A stretch of 14,584 bases of DNA from Rubritepida sp. GTDB lineage: Bacteria > Pseudomonadota > Alphaproteobacteria > Acetobacterales > Acetobacteraceae. The position numbers were made by a program, and so were the translations under genes. This document shows positions 14,222 to 14,584 of the stretch, in pieces. The DNA is taken from contig JACMRO010000410.1 in the NCBI GenBank assembly GCA_014376425.1, positions 1-14,584 on the forward strand, in the 5' to 3' direction. A model generated the notes under the pieces. The model did not search any database and was not told the origin of the DNA. It saw only the letters and a list, made by a program, of their open reading frames with translations. The first letter of the stretch is position 1, and each line of letters begins with the position of its first letter.

Positions 14222-14584
14222 TGGATGGCAGTGCGGCACCCCGGGTCCTGACCCGAAAGCCGGTCTTCCCCTTCACCGCGATCGTCGGGCAGGAGGAAAT
14301 GAAGCTTGCCCTGTTGCTGGCCGCCGTCGAACCGATGATGGGCGGCGTCCTCGCCCTGGGCGACCGCGGCACCGGTAAATCCACCGCCGTGCGCGCGTTG
14401 GCGCAGCTGCTGCCCGACATGGCCGTGATCGCGGGCTGCAAATACAATTGCGACCCGGGCGTGGGCTGCGCCATGGGCTGCGGCTGCGCCGGCACCACCT
14501 TCGTGCCGGTGCCGGTGATCGACCTGCCACTCGGCGCGTCCGAGGACCGGCTGGTCGGCGCGCTCGACCTGGAACGTGCGCTGA
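14218..14584 (+). CDS. bchI: Magnesium chelatase ATPase subunit I, 5' part (3' end outside window)
   Basis: BchI is the AAA+ ATPase that, with BchD, drives Mg insertion by BchH. About 122 of the usual ~330-350 residues are visible. The N-terminal block is VFPFTAIVGQEEMKLALLLA, followed by Walker A GDRGTGKST (residues 48-56). The strand region PVPVIDLPLGASEDRLVGALDLERAL is strongly diagnostic of BchI/ChlI. Between them is a short cysteine-rich loop with Cys74, 78, 84, 88 and 90. The ATG at 14218 overlaps the hemA stop as ATGA; a second ATG directly follows at 14221. No ribosome binding site is obvious, so coupling to hemA is likely. The frame is open at the right edge. Walker B and the sensor motifs lie outside and cannot be checked. 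Confidence 0.93.
   Translation, partial: MMDGSAAPRVLTRKPVFPFTAIVGQEEMKLALLLAAVEPMMGGVLALGDRGTGKSTAVRALAQLLPDMAVIAGCKYNCDPGVGCAMGCGCAGTTFVPVPVIDLPLGASEDRLVGALDLERAL

Overview
The window is one continuous, single-strand (+) stretch of a purple-bacterial photosynthesis gene cluster. The gene order is bchN(3' part)-bchB-bchH-bchL-bchM-lhaA-puhA-puhB-puhC-bciE-acsF-puhE-hemA-bchI(5' part). This set and order, a C4-type 5-aminolevulinate synthase (hemA), the O2-dependent cyclase acsF, high GC and PuhB/PuhC/PuhE assembly factors point to an alphaproteobacterium, probably one that makes bacteriochlorophyll a under oxic or semi-oxic conditions. A Rhodospirillales/Acetobacteraceae-like host is a reasonable guess from overall character, but the sequence alone does not prove it.

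Layout: 1-701 is the C-terminal part of bchN; 705-2234 bchB; 2224-5841 bchH; 5842-5926 is the only gap longer than 20 bases and holds a possible 30-codon ORF; 5927-6838 bchL; 6838-7506 bchM; 7503-8903 lhaA; 8921-9688 puhA; 9685-10374 puhB; 10389-10850 puhC; 10847-11158 bciE; 11155-12228 acsF; 12228-13013 puhE; 13010-14221 hemA; 14218 to the edge bchI. Most junctions overlap by 1, 4 or 11 bases (ATGA, GTGA or TGATG type). There is no room for terminators or classical intergenic promoters, so the region probably behaves as one long, translationally coupled superoperon. Any promoter for the puh genes would have to lie inside a coding region. No tRNA, rRNA, insertion sequence, CRISPR array or integrase was seen, and no stretch over 300 bases lacks a gene.

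Function: HemA makes 5-aminolevulinate. BchH and BchI (with BchD, not in the window) insert Mg into protoporphyrin IX. BchM methylates Mg-protoporphyrin. AcsF, with BciE, forms the isocyclic ring. BchL, BchN and BchB reduce ring D (dark-operative protochlorophyllide reductase). LhaA, PuhB, PuhC and PuhE assemble the core light-harvesting and reaction-centre complex, whose H subunit is PuhA. The key cofactor and catalytic residues I checked are present, so the pathway looks intact.

This is mainly a known system. The points most worth a second look are the doubly ATGA-coupled micro-ORF between bchH and bchL, the direct coupling of hemA to bchI, a compact cysteine-rich loop in BchI, and the small BciE gene locked between puhC and acsF.
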